NCBI GenBank assembly: GCA_900767825.1
Contig: CAAGAN010000022.1
Span: 1-28,074 of the forward strand
DNA length: 28,074 nucleotides
Direction: 5' to 3'
From: Bacilli bacterium
Lineage (GTDB): Bacteria > Bacillota_I > Bacilli_A > RFN20 > CAG-826
Under the pieces are notes generated by a model. That model was given only the letters and a program-made list of their open reading frames with translations. It ran no database searches and was not told where the DNA came from. Every line of letters begins with the position of its first letter. The first letter of the stretch is position 1. Made by a program: the position numbers and the translations under genes. Shown here piece by piece: positions 7,630 to 15,138 of the stretch.

Positions 7630-9992
7630 TGAAAAAGAATGTAATCATCTTGTTGTTGATGCCTTTTATAATCGCTTTGGCCTGTCTTACTACAATTTCG
7701 GCAACTTTCAATCTAATTGACACGGATATAATCGGGATTATATGGGATTATTCTGCAAATGAAGCCTATAAAGTATCTTCGGCCCCATATCAATTAAAAG
7801 CAGTTGGACAAAACCAAAAGAATTATCCTGTCTTCGATTCTTCTTTGGTTTGGGAAGTAAGGAATGAGGATAAAGAAGATAATAACGAATATGCCCGTAT
7901 TGTTAATTCAAATCAATTATTAGCGATTTCCCCTGGTAATGTCATTGTTTCTGTCTCTAACCAAAAAGGGACGATACATAAACAGATGAATGTCCTTATC
8001 TATGATAATTCGGCGATTGTTATTAATCCTGTTTTAAAAACTTCAGGATCAAATATTGATAAGAATACCTATTTTGGCCAATATGACTTAAAGAGTGACA
8101 CCAAAGTAGAAGCGTCGATTCCATTAAAGATAAATGCCTATCCGACTTCACTTGAAAGCAATGTAAAGCTATCCTCGATTTCAAGCAATCTAGAATTTGA
8201 TAAAGATACCTCCGAGATAAAAATTAAGGGGGCATTAGATGATGATTCACTTTCCTTTGTCTCTTTCTCCTTTGATGGAGAAGCTACAAATGAAGTTACT
8301 TATTCATTTAAAGTAGTTAAAGATGGGGTCAATGTCTATTCTTATTCCGATTTGCTTTACTGCACGAATAAAAGCAAGACAGGGGAAGTAGTTGTTCTCC
8401 AAACTAGTTTTGAATCTCTAGATAACCTCGAATCCAATAAGAATTCGGTTTGCTTTGGGGAAAAAATAGATAACAAATGGAATTTCAAAAACGAGATATA
8501 TAGATTTAAGACTACATATTCGACTTCTTATATAGAGCAGTGGAACGAATTTGTTAAGACGGATAAGAAATATTCTCCTATTGATGATAAAGTCAATGTA
8601 GGGCTACATGTCCAGAAGGATTTCTATGGAAATGGGTTTTCCATCAATATGCATAATCTTACCTATCCTTATGATGAATCAAAGGTAAATAATGTCATTG
8701 TCCCTAGATTGAATGATGATAATTTATTTAGAGGTCCTCTTCCTTTCTTTACTTTAGGTAATCCAAATGACACCCCATTAGTAACTGCATATGGACAAGA
8801 TAATATAGGCATGTATGTAGATGGGGATAACATTACTATCAATGACTTGAATCTAAGAAGCTGCGATAGAGGGGATAATTTAGCTAATCTAGATTATGTA
8901 GGGACTACTTTAGAGACTAAAGGGAAAAATATTACTATCAAGAATTGCCTTCTTAGCAATGGCAAAAGCGTCGTTAGGTCAATTAGTAGCGACCTCCTCC
9001 TTTCGAATTGCTTGTTATCATATGCAAGGAATTTCTTATTGAGTGTTGGAAGCGATGAATATCTAGAAATCGATGAAAATAAGATACATTCCTTAATCAA
9101 TAAAAATGGAACTAGTAATGAAAATATAGCCGTCTACTGCAAAAAAGAAGGGGAAGCTGATGTATTAATGACTGATTTTATTACAGGCAATACAGATTCT
9201 AATTTCTCTTCCTACCTATATTCATTACAAGATGCATTAGATTATACGAATAAGGATATATCTAGCTTATATAAAGGACATGTAGAGGTTAATGATTGTT
9301 ATTTCTATATGTCCAATATAGCTTCTATCGCCATGGAAAGCATGTTCAATGGACCTTATCTATATTCTTCTATCCCATCTTTAATTGGAGGTATATTTGG
9401 CTCACTTCAAAACGAAACAGGAAAATCTCTTGTCCCACTTGAAGGGAAGAAGTGCGGTGGCATCTCTTATCCGGTCGAATTAATAATATCTGGCAAGACT
9501 AGGTTCTATGACTACAAAGATATTAACGGGATGGATCTAAAAGGCTTGATAAACGAAAATATCTCTAAGATTGCAAACGGGGTATTAGGAGGGGATAGCA
9601 ATATCAATTTGACTATTGATGATATATTCCCGGTCAAGTCTCTTCTATTCGAAAAGGCTAGGGATAAAGGATTTATGGTAAGTAAAAATATCAATGTCCC
9701 AATTGCTTTTTATGGAGGTGGGCTTAACTTAAGCAAAGTTACCTATTCTAGTGGGGCTGAAATCAGGAAATATATCCAAAACGATATAACCCCTGGCCTA
9801 TTAAATAAAGTATTGTCACTAGGGGCATCTAGTGCAGGCGGAGGTGGCTTAAGCAATGTCAGGGCCATGATGAAACGGTGTGTCCTTACCACGATTGGTT
9901 TTAATGATTTCAAATTCTCTTTAATAAACGGTGAAGATTACTTGTTTAAAAAAGAAATTGATATAAAGGATTTAATTAACAATGCTAAATAA
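7629..9992 (+). CDS. large exported protein with Ig-like and beta-helix regions, function unknown
   Basis: The 787-residue protein starts with a signal peptide or signal anchor (about residues 4-26, IILLLMPFIIALACL). A weak lipobox-like ALAC ends at Cys19, but the pattern does not fit well. Residues 50-130 look like a bacterial Ig-like (Big2) fold, including SPGNVIVSVSNQKG. From about 390 to 500 there are repeated short strands with N/L/S ladders (ITINDLNLRSC, ITIKNCLLSN, LLLSNCLLSY), which suggests a right-handed parallel beta-helix of the kind found in carbohydrate-active or adhesive surface proteins. The C-terminus has no LPXTG or membrane anchor. The tight link to the ABC transporter and the following lipoprotein suggests that the three work together on the surface. 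No catalytic residues were recognised. Confidence 0.65.
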   Translation: MKKNVIILLLMPFIIALACLTTISATFNLIDTDIIGIIWDYSANEAYKVSSAPYQLKAVGQNQKNYPVFDSSLVWEVRNEDKEDNNEYARIVNSNQLLAISPGNVIVSVSNQKGTIHKQMNVLIYDNSAIVINPVLKTSGSNIDKNTYFGQYDLKSDTKVEASIPLKINAYPTSLESNVKLSSISSNLEFDKDTSEIKIKGALDDDSLSFVSFSFDGEATNEVTYSFKVVKDGVNVYSYSDLLYCTNKSKTGEVVVLQTSFESLDNLESNKNSVCFGEKIDNKWNFKNEIYRFKTTYSTSYIEQWNEFVKTDKKYSPIDDKVNVGLHVQKDFYGNGFSINMHNLTYPYDESKVNNVIVPRLNDDNLFRGPLPFFTLGNPNDTPLVTAYGQDNIGMYVDGDNITINDLNLRSCDRGDNLANLDYVGTTLETKGKNITIKNCLLSNGKSVVRSISSDLLLSNCLLSYARNFLLSVGSDEYLEIDENKIHSLINKNGTSNENIAVYCKKEGEADVLMTDFITGNTDSNFSSYLYSLQDALDYTNKDISSLYKGHVEVNDCYFYMSNIASIAMESMFNGPYLYSSIPSLIGGIFGSLQNETGKSLVPLEGKKCGGISYPVELIISGKTRFYDYKDINGMDLKGLINENISKIANGVLGGDSNINLTIDDIFPVKSLLFEKARDKGFMVSKNINVPIAFYGGGLNLSKVTYSSGAEIRKYIQNDITPGLLNKVLSLGASSAGGGGLSNVRAMMKRCVLTTIGFNDFKFSLINGEDYLFKKEIDIKDLINNAK

Positions 9993-10005
9993 GGAGGAAA
10001 AGAAA

Positions 10006-11025
10006 ATGAAGAATCTAAAGAAAATCTTATTAGCGGGATTAATGTTAATAACCCCAGTTACGATGGCATCTTGCTCATTTTTCAATGTCGATGATGCTGC
10101 AGTAAATATTAAAAATGTTGAGGTTACTACCGATTCAAATGGGAATACCCTGATTACAATTTATTATACTGACGAAGATAAAGATCCGACCTCTTTTACT
10201 ATCCCTAGTGGCAAGCAAGGAAAAGAAGGCGTCGGGATTAAAAATATCGAATATCAAGAACTTGAAGACCAGACAGGGACTATAGTTAAAATTAACTTTA
10301 CCGATGAAAATAGGGAACCCGTGTCTTTCTTAATCAAGAATGGGGAAGGCAAAAAAGGCGATAACGGGAATGGGATTAAAGATATTACATCTAAGCATGA
10401 TGACGAGAATAAAAAGACAGTTATAACGATTACGTTTACTGACGAGAACTATGAACCAATGAGTTTTGATATCATTGATGGAAAAGAAGGGGAACCTGGT
10501 AGGTCAGTTTCATCTATAAGGCAAACTTCTAGCGAAGACGGGACTGAAACTATAATTAGCTTTGTTGATCAAGAGGGAGCGATAATTTCTTCTATTTCTA
10601 TCCCTAGGGCCAATACATGGCTTTCTGGGCCAGAAAAACCAACTTCTGATAAAGGCAATCCTGGCGATTTCTATTTTGAGTTAACTAATTATGTAATTTA
10701 TCAAAAGATATCTTCTGATTGGAAACTTATTGCTGAGCTTGGTGCTGCGAAAAATAACCAAAATACATACAAGGTTTCTTTTGATATAAATGCTAGCGAT
10801 GGAAGTGCTAATTTCGTTCCTGGCTACGACCAATCTATTTATGAAGACATAAAAGAAGGTTATAACTTCTATGGGATGGGTTATGAACTTCCTATTGCAA
10901 CTAGAAAAGGATATAACTTCTCTGGATGGATTACCTCTAAAGTCTATAATCCAACAAAGGGATTGTTCACTGATTTGACTCCAGTCTATCGCGATACGAC
11001 TTTATATGCCTATTGGACTAAGTAG
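10006..11025 (+). CDS. surface lipoprotein with collagen-like repeats and Listeria-Bacteroides repeat
   Basis: The 339-residue protein has a lipoprotein signal peptide with MASC and acylated Cys23. About three and a half tandem units of 45-50 residues follow. Each has a beta segment (ITIYYTDEDKDP, VKINFTDENREP, ITITFTDENYEP), a SFxIxxG segment and a collagen-like Gly patch (GKQGKEGVGI, GKKGDNGNGI, GKEGEPGRSV). The C-terminal 75 residues form a Listeria-Bacteroides (InlB B-type) repeat with KGYNFSGWIT and YAYWTK. ATG 10006 is chosen for AAGGAGG at 9991-9997 and because the lipoprotein signal starts there. It is the last gene of the run that begins at 172. The inferred role is an anchored adhesin or a structural partner of the beta-helix protein. 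Confidence 0.8.
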   Translation: MKNLKKILLAGLMLITPVTMASCSFFNVDDAAVNIKNVEVTTDSNGNTLITIYYTDEDKDPTSFTIPSGKQGKEGVGIKNIEYQELEDQTGTIVKINFTDENREPVSFLIKNGEGKKGDNGNGIKDITSKHDDENKKTVITITFTDENYEPMSFDIIDGKEGEPGRSVSSIRQTSSEDGTETIISFVDQEGAIISSISIPRANTWLSGPEKPTSDKGNPGDFYFELTNYVIYQKISSDWKLIAELGAAKNNQNTYKVSFDINASDGSANFVPGYDQSIYEDIKEGYNFYGMGYELPIATRKGYNFSGWITSKVYNPTKGLFTDLTPVYRDTTLYAYWTK

Positions 11026-11156
11026 TTTTAACCCTAAATAATACCCAATTTACCGCTCATTTTTATCTTTTGAAGGTCGATTTAACCAAAATTAGGAAAA
11101 AAGTTAATTTTTTGCTTGATTTATAGACCGATTGTATTCAAAATATATGGGCGCTT

Positions 11157-11234
11157 CGGGATGTAGCGTAGCTTGGCTATCGCGTCTGCTTTGGGAGCAG
11201 AAGACCATCGGTTCAAATCCGATCATCCCGACCA
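11157..11234 (+). tRNA. tRNA-Pro (anticodon UGG)
   Basis: The acceptor stem CGGGATG pairs with CATCCCG, followed by A and an encoded CCA (11232-11234). The anticodon stem TCTGC/GCAGA encloses the loop TTTGGGA, in which TGG reads proline codons. The T arm is ATCGG-TTCAAAT-CCGAT, with the universal TTCAA core. The cloverleaf was folded by eye and all arms close. It sits alone between the lipoprotein gene and the DegV gene. Confidence 0.97.
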
Positions 11235-11245
11235 CATTGCTTGCT

Positions 11246-11276
11246 AGTTTGATACCTAACAGTGTCAAACTTTTTT
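11246..11276 (+). terminator. intrinsic terminator after tRNA-Pro
   Basis: AGTTTGATAC pairs with GTGTCAAACT (10 bp, one G-U pair) around a six-base loop, and the run TTTTTT follows. It lies 12 bases after the tRNA CCA end and is oriented to stop the tRNA transcript. Confidence 0.85.
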
Positions 11277-11319
11277 CTTATTATAGGACTTTTCTTTATC
11301 TTTTTAGGTTCAAAAACAC

Positions 11320-11350
11320 CCATTTTCTTGTTATAAACAAGCAAAAATGG
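11320..11350. repeat. inverted repeat upstream of the DegV gene
   Basis: CCATTTTCTTG pairs with CAAG-CA-AAAATGG around TTATAAA, giving an 11-bp stem with a two-base bulge. It ends 33 bases before the DegV start. No T-run follows on the plus strand. It could be an operator or a leader hairpin for degV, or a weak terminator read on the minus strand. Nothing shows which. Confidence 0.4.
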
Positions 11351-11383
11351 TAACTTATTTCATGTAAAAATTATGGAGTGCTT

Positions 11384-12283
11384 ATGAAACGTCTTGTCAT
11401 GTGTACATCAACTGGATGCCTTGAATACGCTCCAGAAAGATATAGAAAACTAGGGATAGATATTATCCGTATTCATTTGTTTTTCAAAGGGAAGGAATAT
11501 CTAGAAGGCTTTGATTTAGATCCAGTCGATTTATATAAGCAGATGGAAAATACAAAGGAAGTAAAAGACAACCTTCCCCATACTGCCATGCCGACATATG
11601 AAGAAATAGCGGAACATTTCCAAAAGGCAATTGATGAAGGATATGAAGAAATTATCTGCATTGCCATATCTTCAGGATTAGGTGGCACCTATAATTTTAT
11701 TAACCTAGTCGCAGCAGCCTATATCGGCAAGATCAAGGTAACAGTCATTGATTCTAGGGTTACTTGCTTTAATGAAGGCTATTTAGCAGTTAAGGCAAAA
11801 GAACTTGTTGATAAAGGAGTCCCAACAGAAACCATTATCAAGGAAATCGAATGGATAAAGGCTAGACAGGAATTCATTGGACTAGATGAAAAGCTAGATT
11901 ATTTGATATTTAATGGAAGACTAAGGGGAGCAAAAGCATATGTAGGCAAGACTATTAATATAGTGCCTGTATTGCATTTTGATAGAAGTGGTTACTTAGT
12001 TCCTTTGTTCAATGCAATCGGAGTCAAGCGTTCCATAATGAAGACATGCGAATTATTAAAGAACAAGGTAATTGGCGATAGGGATGAAAAGGATTATTTG
12101 TTATTCCATGTCTATACTGGTCCATCTACCTTAGAAAAGATGAAGGAAATAGAAAAGGCATATGGAATAAAGACCAATCACGAAGATGTTATTATGTCTC
12201 CGGTTTCTGGAATACATAACGGGCCTTGGCTTGCTGGATATGAATATATCCCTCTTAGAAGAGAAGATGACCCTTTAGATTAA
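11384..12283 (+). CDS. DegV family fatty-acid-binding protein
   Basis: This 299-residue protein is of full family length. DegV/FakB proteins bind a fatty acid and present it to the FakA kinase for phosphorylation, which feeds phospholipid synthesis. Family features are the early TSTGCLEY motif, the HTAMPTYEE loop (about 66-74), ISSGLGGTYN (95-104), VIDSR, and GRLRGAKAYVG with the following INIVPVL strand. ATG 11384 has GGAG at 11375-11378. An upstream GTG at 11378 overlaps that site and is less likely. FakA is not in this window, so the lipid preference and partner are unknown. The next gene begins three bases after its stop, which suggests co-transcription. Confidence 0.9.
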   Translation: MKRLVMCTSTGCLEYAPERYRKLGIDIIRIHLFFKGKEYLEGFDLDPVDLYKQMENTKEVKDNLPHTAMPTYEEIAEHFQKAIDEGYEEIICIAISSGLGGTYNFINLVAAAYIGKIKVTVIDSRVTCFNEGYLAVKAKELVDKGVPTETIIKEIEWIKARQEFIGLDEKLDYLIFNGRLRGAKAYVGKTINIVPVLHFDRSGYLVPLFNAIGVKRSIMKTCELLKNKVIGDRDEKDYLLFHVYTGPSTLEKMKEIEKAYGIKTNHEDVIMSPVSGIHNGPWLAGYEYIPLRREDDPLD

Positions 12284-12286
12284 TTT

Positions 12287-13420
12287 ATGATTATTGTTAA
12301 AGAAGTTAAGACCAATAGGGAAATAAGGCAATTTGTCAATTTCCCATTGAAGTTATATAAGAATAACCCTTGTTTTGTCCCTCCTTTATATGGAGACGAA
12401 ATAAAAGTATTAAAGCATAAATCGCCTTATGAAGATGAGATTATAAGCAAATTCTTTTTGGCATATAAAGACAATAAGGTTGTTGGAAGGATTGAGGGAA
12501 TCATTCAAAAGCAATATAACGAATTAAAGAACGAGAAAAGAATAAGGTTTACCCGTTTTGATTGCATCGATGATGCTGAAGTGGCCAAGAAATTATTCGA
12601 AGCCGTTTTTAATTTTGGCAAGCAAGAAGGGATGACAACTTGCTGTGGCCCACTTGGGGCAAGCGATTTTGAACGTGAAGGGTTACTTATTGATGGATTT
12701 GATCAAATATCTACTTTCTCTGAACAATATAATTATCCTTATTACCGGAAACTAATCGAATCTATCGGATTTAAAAAGGAAGTTGACTGGGTCGAAAGCA
12801 AATTACGTCCATCAGAAAACGATAAGGAAACTGCTATTAAATTAGGAAAGATATCTTCCTTATTGCTTAAGAAATATGATTTGCATATTGCTCCTACAAA
12901 TATGAGCACTTCTAAATATCTAGATAAATATTGTGATGGTTTCTTTGATTGCGTTGATATTGGATATTCTAAATTATATGGGACAGTTCCATTTAAAAAG
13001 GAGACTAGACGCAAGATAATCAATCAATTCAAATTAATATTAAAACCAAAGGAATTAATTATCATTTTGGATAAGAATGAAAAAGTAGTGGCCATTGGTT
13101 TATCTTTCCCTTTTATTGGGAAAGCAATATCAAAAAGTGGCGGAAGACTAACATTGCCTACTTTATTTAGGCTTCTAAAGGCGATTAGGGATCCTAAGGT
13201 AATTGAATTAGGGTTAGTATGCGTATTGCCTGAATATCTAAATACAGGAATCAATTCTGTATTCCTTTATAAGATGATAGAACTCCTTAACAGTGGCAAA
13301 ATAGATTATTACGAAACAAATTTGAATCTAGAAGACAACCATAATGTCAGGAATCAATGGAAGAGATTCAATTCAATCGAACATAAGCGTAGAAGAAGCT
13401 ACTACCTTTCAATTGAATAA
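12287..13420 (+). CDS. YghO-like GNAT superfamily protein
   Basis: The 377-residue protein begins with VKEVKTNREIRQFVNFPLKL and NPCFVPPLYGDE, the typical opening of the YghO-type large GNAT family. In these proteins an N-terminal degenerate acetyltransferase half precedes a second one. A CoA-binding-like stretch, LVCVLPEYLNTGINSVFLY (about residues 305-323), lies in the C-terminal half, but the classic Q/RxxGxG/A loop is not clear. The substrate is unknown for the family. No Shine-Dalgarno is seen in the three-base gap after degV, so translation is probably coupled to it. The C-terminus (RKRRRSYYL-like) is basic. Confidence 0.7.
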   Translation: MIIVKEVKTNREIRQFVNFPLKLYKNNPCFVPPLYGDEIKVLKHKSPYEDEIISKFFLAYKDNKVVGRIEGIIQKQYNELKNEKRIRFTRFDCIDDAEVAKKLFEAVFNFGKQEGMTTCCGPLGASDFEREGLLIDGFDQISTFSEQYNYPYYRKLIESIGFKKEVDWVESKLRPSENDKETAIKLGKISSLLLKKYDLHIAPTNMSTSKYLDKYCDGFFDCVDIGYSKLYGTVPFKKETRRKIINQFKLILKPKELIIILDKNEKVVAIGLSFPFIGKAISKSGGRLTLPTLFRLLKAIRDPKVIELGLVCVLPEYLNTGINSVFLYKMIELLNSGKIDYYETNLNLEDNHNVRNQWKRFNSIEHKRRRSYYLSIE

Positions 13421-13763
13421 ATTGATGAGGTTTATTAACCTTGTTCTCATCGCATCGATTGGAGTTTATTTGTTTGGACTCCTTTTTATTGTAATACGTT
13501 TGGATGATTGTTAATTATGACCAATAAAATATTAGTTGTTGCCCACTAGTTTTTGACTAGCGATTTACCGATATAGTAATCGGCTTTTCGGTATAAGAAA
13601 AAATTTGAAATCCATAAGAAATTTTTATGAAATTATTTTACTGTTTAGCATATGCACAAATTTTGTAAATAATATTCGATAAAATCTAGATATTGCCGAT
13701 ACAATTCAAGATTTAAAGCCTTTAAATTTTGATAAATGTAAATAAAATGTAAGAAAAAAATAA
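13421..13763. other. intergenic region with several small hairpins
   Basis: No gene is visible in this AT-rich gap. It holds GATGAG/CTCATC (13424-13429 with 13446-13451), then GGAGT/ACTCC (13461-13465 with 13478-13482) followed by TTTTT, which may act as a weak terminator for the degV/GNAT transcript. It also has CTAGT/ACTAG (13546-13560) and CCGAT/ATCGG followed by CTTTT (13568-13587). The last could be a second weak terminator. The remainder is A/T-rich leader sequence. Confidence 0.5.
13711..13727. repeat. 8-bp perfect inverted repeat upstream of the cre site
   Basis: ATTTAAAG and CTTTAAAT are separated by a single C. The site ends 36 bases upstream of the proposed -35 of the transporter promoter. 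The symmetry and position suggest a binding site for a dimeric regulator, possibly an activator, but the arms are AT-only apart from the centre, so chance is possible. Confidence 0.4.
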
Positions 13764-13792
13764 TTGAATTGTAAGCGGTTTCAGTTTACGAT
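13764..13792 (+). promoter_or_regulatory. promoter with internal cre (CcpA) site for the transporter operon
   Basis: TTGTAAGCGGTTTCA at 13769-13783 fits the cre consensus WTGNAANCGNWNNCW at every fixed position. It lies in the 17-base spacer between a candidate -35 TTGAAT (13764-13769) and -10 TACGAT (13787-13792). A bound CcpA would therefore block RNA polymerase, implying repression on preferred sugars. A different LacI-family protein could read the same kind of site. The promoter elements match only four of six positions each, so the cre call is firmer than the promoter call. Confidence 0.7.
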
Positions 13793-13859
13793 ATTTTCAT
13801 TAAAAAAAGATAGACGTCAAGTCCTCTATAAAAACAAACTTTCTGAAGGAGAATTTTTA

Positions 13860-15071
13860 ATGAAAAAACGTTTGTTAATGACTTCTTTGTTTGCACTTGC
13901 AACAGTGGCTGCAACTGCTTGCGGCGGCGGTGATACCGAACCAAGCAAAGACAAAGTAACCCCTCTTACCCCATTAGCTGAAGCCGGGGCTAAGATGACC
14001 ACCGAAGAGCTTTTAGCCGAAGCCAAAAAGGAAACTGGTAATTTCTTTGCCTATGGAAATACTTCCCGTATTTCTGCTGCTATGACTAATTTCGTTGCCA
14101 AATATGGTACCGAATTGGGATTGTCCGAATCTAATGCCGCTGGCACAAAGAAGAAAGACTCCGAAATCTTCACCCTTTTGCAATCTGAATATGATAGCAA
14201 AGACAATTCAAAGGGTGCTTCCATGGTCTTAATCCAAGATAGCGCTACTCTTGAACTTTATAGGCAATCTAGCGAAATGCTAACCAATTATTGCTCCGAT
14301 ACATTCAAGAGCAAACTCGATGCTGATGAATTGGTCCCATTGACACATCAATATATCAATAAATTATTCATGTGGAACAACACTGGTGATGCTGCTCCAA
14401 AATTCACTAACGTTTGGGAACTCCTAGATGCCAAATACAAGGATAAGATTTATTTCAAATCTCCAAATGCCGAACAAGTCAACATGAACTTCCTCATCAC
14501 CTTGACCAATGAAACCTGGACCAAGAAGATGACCGACTCCTACAAGGCCTTCTACAAGAAGGATTATGTTGCTACAAAAGAATGCCCAACAGCTTCCTAT
14601 GCTTGGATCAAGGGATTCTTAGCCAATGCCGATACTACTTCTTATAATAGTGATACCAAGCTCGCTGCTGGCTTATCCAAAGCCGAAAACGCCGGTAAGG
14701 TTGGCTTATTCGTTTTGTCTAAACTAAGGGACAAATCCGTTACTTCCGATAATTTGACAGTCGGTGCCTGGGAAACTGAATCCATCACTCCGTTCGCTGG
14801 ATTTATGTATTCAATCTATGCTCAATTAGTTACAAAAGCCCCAAGACCATATACCGCCATGCTTTTCACTAACTACTTGATGACTGCCGAAGGATTTACC
14901 CCATGGGGTGGATCAATTGGTGGATATAGCGCCAATAGCGATATCAAGCAATTCGAAGGCGATAAGCCACTTTCTTATTATAAGCAACACCTTGTTATCG
15001 AAGATGGTGCCCACATCAATACAGTCAAGGCCGAAATGGATGACTGGATCAACGGCTTATTAGTAAAATAA
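13860..15071 (+). CDS. ABC transporter substrate-binding lipoprotein (FbpA/AfuA-like class)
   Basis: The 403-residue protein has a lipoprotein signal with ATAC and acylated Cys21, followed by a GGGDTEPSKD linker. The mature part has the look of ferric-type/AfuA/PotD-like binding proteins. It includes FFAYGNTSRI near the N-terminus, alternating lobes and a C-terminal PRPYTAMLFTNYLMTAEGFTPWGGS segment of the kind found in FbpA relatives. ATG 13860 has AAGGAG at 13846-13851, and an upstream extension of the frame would run through the promoter. The gene uses more C-ending codons (ttc, aac, acc) than its neighbours, which suggests high expression. The following sugar kinase favours a sugar or sugar-phosphate substrate over iron, but the binding residues cannot be assigned by eye. 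Confidence 0.85.
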   Translation: MKKRLLMTSLFALATVAATACGGGDTEPSKDKVTPLTPLAEAGAKMTTEELLAEAKKETGNFFAYGNTSRISAAMTNFVAKYGTELGLSESNAAGTKKKDSEIFTLLQSEYDSKDNSKGASMVLIQDSATLELYRQSSEMLTNYCSDTFKSKLDADELVPLTHQYINKLFMWNNTGDAAPKFTNVWELLDAKYKDKIYFKSPNAEQVNMNFLITLTNETWTKKMTDSYKAFYKKDYVATKECPTASYAWIKGFLANADTTSYNSDTKLAAGLSKAENAGKVGLFVLSKLRDKSVTSDNLTVGAWETESITPFAGFMYSIYAQLVTKAPRPYTAMLFTNYLMTAEGFTPWGGSIGGYSANSDIKQFEGDKPLSYYKQHLVIEDGAHINTVKAEMDDWINGLLVK

Positions 15072-15086
15072 ATTAACTTCTATTTT

Positions 15087-15120
15087 ATTGGGGACGGGAT
15101 TTTGCCCGTTCCCAATTTTT
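15087..15120 (+). terminator. strong hairpin terminator/attenuator between SBP and permease
   Basis: ATTGGGGACGGG pairs with CCCGTTCCCAAT (12 bp, one G-U) around ATTTTG, then TTTTT. It lies 15 bases after the SBP stop and 18 bases before the permease start. There is no obvious new promoter between them. It most likely acts as a partial terminator, so that the binding protein is made in excess over the membrane genes. Confidence 0.9.
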
Positions 15121-15138
15121 GTTTAAAGGAGGTTCTAC

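Noticed and set aside
11132..11353. Plus-strand 73-residue frame spanning tRNA-Pro
   Set aside because: It crosses the tRNA and its terminator, so it cannot be a real gene.
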